Assembly: GCA_020446285.1 (NCBI GenBank)
Contig: JAGREZ010000150.1
Coordinates: 1-8,356, forward strand
DNA length: 8,356 nucleotides
Direction of reading: 5' to 3'
DNA from: Geminicoccaceae bacterium
Lineage (GTDB): Bacteria > Pseudomonadota > Alphaproteobacteria > Geminicoccales > Geminicoccaceae
Below are positions 6,619 through 8,356 of the stretch, one piece after another. The notes under the pieces are model-generated. The model was not told the DNA's origin and searched no databases. It saw nothing but the letters and a program-made list of their open reading frames with translations. Both the position numbers and the translations under genes were made by a program. The number at the start of each line of letters is the position of its first letter. Position 1 is the first letter of the stretch.

Positions 6619-6643
6619 CGTTAACCCTAAATTAAGGTTAACG
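6619..6643. promoter_or_regulatory. CtrA-like TTAA cluster (cell-cycle regulator box)
   Basis: CGTTAACC and GGTTAACG form an 8-bp inverted repeat around nine bases and carry three TTAA cores at 6621, 6632 and 6638. On the plus strand TTAA-N7-TTAA fits; on the minus strand the exact pattern TTAA-N7-TTAAC is read. This is the known consensus of CtrA, the alphaproteobacterial cell-cycle response regulator. A TATCGA (6647-6652) downstream could be a -10 with the box over the -35, placing transcription start near 6659. Binding is inferred from the motif only. Confidence 0.5.
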
Positions 6644-6745
6644 GCCTATCGAGAGGTTGCAGCCTTGTGTTGCCGCTTCTCCAACACCCAACCAATGGGT
6701 TTTCTCGATTCGGGAACCAACAACCAACGCGACTGGTGACGAGCC

Positions 6746-7111
6746 ATGGCAAACCAACAGGCACAGATGACGACGGACATGTCTTTCGCCGACATCCTCG
6801 TCGACGTGATCGATCAGGAAGCAAGGCAGAATGGCACGGGTGCCGTCCAGAGCGGCCGCCTGACCCTTCATCTCACCGATCTCATCGAGGATTCGAACGG
6901 CGAGGTCGTACTGTTCAACGATTCGCATCTGCCGCGACTTGCGGTCGCCACCGATATCGTCGCCGTGGGGCGCGGCGAGGCCGGACGGCATGTCACGGCC
7001 AATGGCGATGACGTGAGCGGTTTTCACTTCATCACCTTCGACAATGGCATGAAGCTGTACTACCAGGATGGTCTCGATCTCGTGCTCGTGGGCGAGGACG
7101 TGCCGGCGTGA
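6746..7111 (+). CDS. Uncharacterised 121-residue protein
   Basis: I do not recognise this protein. It is acidic and hydrophilic, with no signal peptide or membrane segment. The middle (residues 37-58, with alternating hydrophobic positions) and the C-terminal block SGFHFITFDNGMKLYYQDGL (92-111) read as beta-strands. The latter resembles a compact all-beta module with an FDNG turn. Residues 8-30 (TTDMSFADILVDVIDQEA) look helical. The ATG at 6746 follows GGTGA (6735-6739) by six bases. An in-frame ATG at 6767 has no better ribosome site. Coding is supported by an uninterrupted ORF with G/C-rich third positions and by a well-placed upstream regulatory region. It ends 247 bp before the hybrid kinase gene, in the same direction. 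A link to that kinase is possible from position only. Confidence 0.72.
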   Translation: MANQQAQMTTDMSFADILVDVIDQEARQNGTGAVQSGRLTLHLTDLIEDSNGEVVLFNDSHLPRLAVATDIVAVGRGEAGRHVTANGDDVSGFHFITFDNGMKLYYQDGLDLVLVGEDVPA

Positions 7112-7225
7112 GGCGAACCGCCATCACCGGATGACGCATTCGGCGCGACAGGACCATGGCCCGTCGCGCATCGATGTGTCCGGACCTGTTTCAGGAAGCC
7201 GGCCGATCGCGGCGGCATTTCCGGG

Positions 7226-7262
7226 AGTTGTGCAAGAAATTTACAACTGCTGCACGATTTTT
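7226..7262 (+). terminator. Possible weak terminator with alternative pairing
   Basis: AGTTGTGCA (7226-7234) can pair, with wobbles, with TGCACGATT (7251-7259), ahead of a five-T run (7258-7262). The same left arm can instead pair AGTTGT with ACAACT (7243-7248). The stem is weak and uses part of the T-run, so termination of the 121-residue protein's transcript here is only suggested. Confidence 0.3.
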
Positions 7263-7298
7263 CCACGACGAGATGTATCGAATTATCGATGTGCCGGA

Positions 7299-7328
7299 TT
7301 GACTCTTTAATTCAACCAATAGTAGAAA
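7299..7328 (+). promoter_or_regulatory. Candidate promoter of the hybrid kinase gene
   Basis: TTGACT (7299-7304) is nearly a perfect -35. The best -10 is TAGAAA (7323-7328) at 18 bases, with TAGTAG at 15 bases as an alternative. The surroundings are AT-rich. The -35 overlaps a GANTC site (GACTC, 7301-7305), the recognition sequence of the alphaproteobacterial methyltransferase CcrM. A direct repeat of TATCGA (7276-7281, 7284-7289) lies just upstream. Confidence 0.4.
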
Positions 7329-7358
7329 ATTGTTGAAATTCCGTATTGAAGGCACACC

Positions 7359-8356
7359 ATGCCCCCCAGTTCCCCAGAACATCCCCGGCCAACCGGCAAC
7401 CCCGTCGACCGGACCAGCGCCGAGCGTTCCGTCGAAACGCTTCTGGAGCGGATTGCTCTGCTTGAACAGGCGGTTGTGACCGCCGAGGAAACCAACGAGG
7501 CGCGTGCAACCTTTCTCGCGACGATGAGTCACGAGCTGCGCGAACCGATGAACGGCGTACTCGGCATGGCCCGACTCCTGCGCGAGACCGCGCTCGACCG
7601 CGAGCAGCGCGGCTATGTCGAGGCCGTCGTCGATTCCGCCGAAGCGCTCATTTCCATCATCAACGACATTCTCGACCTGTCGCGCATCGACGCCGGTAGC
7701 ATGGAGATCGCGGCAGTCGATTTCGCCCTTCGCCCCTTCTTCACGCGTCTCGGCGCGCTTCTCGAAAGCCGCGCGACACGCAAGGGCATCGCCTTTCGCA
7801 TCGAACTCGACGATACCCTGCCAACAGTCCTGCGCGGCGATCCCGGACGCCTCCGGCAGATGCTCGTCAATCTCGCCGGCAATGCCATCAAGTTCACCAG
7901 CGAGGGCGAGGTCGTGATCCGCGCGCGTGCTGTCCCGCCGGCCGACGGGACGGGTCACCTGCTTGCCCTGTCGGTCAGCGACACCGGTGCCGGCATTCCC
8001 GAACATGTGCAGGAGCGCCTGTTCTCGGCCTTTGCCCAGGCCGATGCCGGTATCCCCCGTGTCTATGGCGGCAGCGGTCTCGGACTGATGATCGCGCAGC
8101 GCCTCGCCCGGGCCATGGGCGGCGATATCGGGGTTTGCAGCGACGGCAGGCATGGCAGCCGGTTCGATCTCACCGTGCGCCTCGCCAGCGCATCGGGCGA
8201 GGATGCCGTATCGATGCCACGCGCGGATCTCGCCGGCGCCGCCCTTCTCGTTGCCGATGCACAGGAGCGGAGCCGCAACAATATCGTTGACCTTGCCGGA
8301 ATGTGGAACATGCACGCGCGTGGCGCCACCAGCGAGGCCGATGCACTGAGCGCCGT
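7359..8356 (+). CDS. Soluble hybrid sensor histidine kinase, N-terminal 332 residues (runs off right edge)
   Basis: The protein autophosphorylates a histidine and should pass the phosphate to receiver domains. No membrane segment or PAS domain is visible, so it is cytoplasmic. Residues 20-50 form a probable coiled coil. The HisKA domain follows, with SHELREPMNG placing the phosphorylated His at 58. The HATPase_c domain shows NLAGNAIKFT (N-box, Asn171/Asn175), DTGAGI (G1, 208-213), FSAFAQAD (F-box, 222-229) and GGSGLGL (G2, 237-243). From residue 292, LAGAALLVADAQERSRNN looks like the start of a receiver-like domain, cut by the window edge. That segment has only one acidic residue where receivers usually have two. 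In the H-box, Glu62 replaces the common Thr. The start is fixed: an in-frame TGA lies at 7347-7349, no other start codon intervenes, and GAAGG is six bases upstream. The function and partners cannot be named. Confidence 0.93.
   Translation, partial: MPPSSPEHPRPTGNPVDRTSAERSVETLLERIALLEQAVVTAEETNEARATFLATMSHELREPMNGVLGMARLLRETALDREQRGYVEAVVDSAEALISIINDILDLSRIDAGSMEIAAVDFALRPFFTRLGALLESRATRKGIAFRIELDDTLPTVLRGDPGRLRQMLVNLAGNAIKFTSEGEVVIRARAVPPADGTGHLLALSVSDTGAGIPEHVQERLFSAFAQADAGIPRVYGGSGLGLMIAQRLARAMGGDIGVCSDGRHGSRFDLTVRLASASGEDAVSMPRADLAGAALLVADAQERSRNNIVDLAGMWNMHARGATSEADALSA

Larger units (their letters stand above)
6175..6745. other. 571-bp non-coding, AT-richer regulatory region
   Basis: No convincing gene lies here. 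The first 65 bases or so are GC-rich, then composition becomes clearly richer in A and T than the surrounding genes. The region holds a 9-bp-stem hairpin (6392-6419), a good promoter (6453-6481), a 15-bp palindrome (6502-6516), a CGTTAACC half-site (6533-6540), a T-rich patch around 6566-6579, a CtrA-like TTAA cluster (6619-6643) and several AACCAA repeats close to the next start codon. A 9-mer TATGGGGCG occurs at 6270 and 6523. There is space for a small RNA between 6488 and about 6580, but this is not proven. Confidence 0.6.

Noticed and set aside
7191..8315. 374-codon minus-strand ORF opposite the hybrid kinase
   Set aside because: The plus strand encodes unmistakable HisKA and HATPase_c motifs with a forced start codon. 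The antisense ORF is a compositional shadow.
1..8356. Mobile elements, attachment sites, CRISPR arrays, tRNA or rRNA genes
   Set aside because: I looked for transposase or integrase motifs, regularly spaced repeats and tRNA-like cloverleafs, and saw none. The gene content is housekeeping.

Overview
The window is a GC-rich stretch with dense coding on both strands. It reads as a chromosomal segment of an alphaproteobacterium. The evidence is the protein families and variants present: the short 575-residue IlvD type, a betaine--homocysteine methyltransferase with an Arg-rich tail, a DUF1289 protein and a soluble hybrid histidine kinase. Non-coding signals also fit: TTAA-N7-TTAAC sites resembling CtrA boxes, and a GANTC site at a promoter. 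No insertion sequence, tRNA, rRNA, CRISPR array or phage gene is visible, so this looks like core chromosome rather than a mobile island.

Layout, left to right. On the minus strand lie the N-terminal part of valyl-tRNA synthetase (1-437, running off the left edge) and, upstream of it, an ADP-ribosylglycohydrolase/J1-crystallin-like protein (533-1444). A 151-bp divergent spacer follows. Everything after it is on the plus strand: a small four-cysteine DUF1289 protein (1596-1829) overlapping by ATGA a betaine/homocysteine S-methyltransferase (1826-2839); ilvD with its own promoter and a strong rho-independent terminator (2942-4669, terminator 4739-4773); a four-helix membrane protein of unknown function (4821-5252); and spermidine synthase speE (5326-6174). 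Next comes a 571-bp AT-richer non-coding region (6175-6745) with a good sigma70-like promoter, operator-like palindromes and a CtrA-like TTAA cluster. It is followed by an unrecognised 121-residue protein (6746-7111) and the first 332 residues of a hybrid histidine kinase (7359 to the right edge).

Most genes are housekeeping metabolism. BHMT makes methionine from homocysteine and betaine. SpeE uses decarboxylated S-adenosylmethionine, which derives from methionine, but no speD is present here. IlvD makes the 2-keto-acid precursors of valine and isoleucine, and ValRS charges valine. These are thematic links only; the genes appear to be separate transcription units.

The part least explained by known genes is 6175-7358. 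A long, regulator-rich leader precedes a small protein I cannot identify, directly upstream of a signalling kinase with an atypical H-box and a degenerate-looking first receiver domain. If the TTAA sites are real, this is a candidate cell-cycle-controlled locus. That is inference and is marked as such below.
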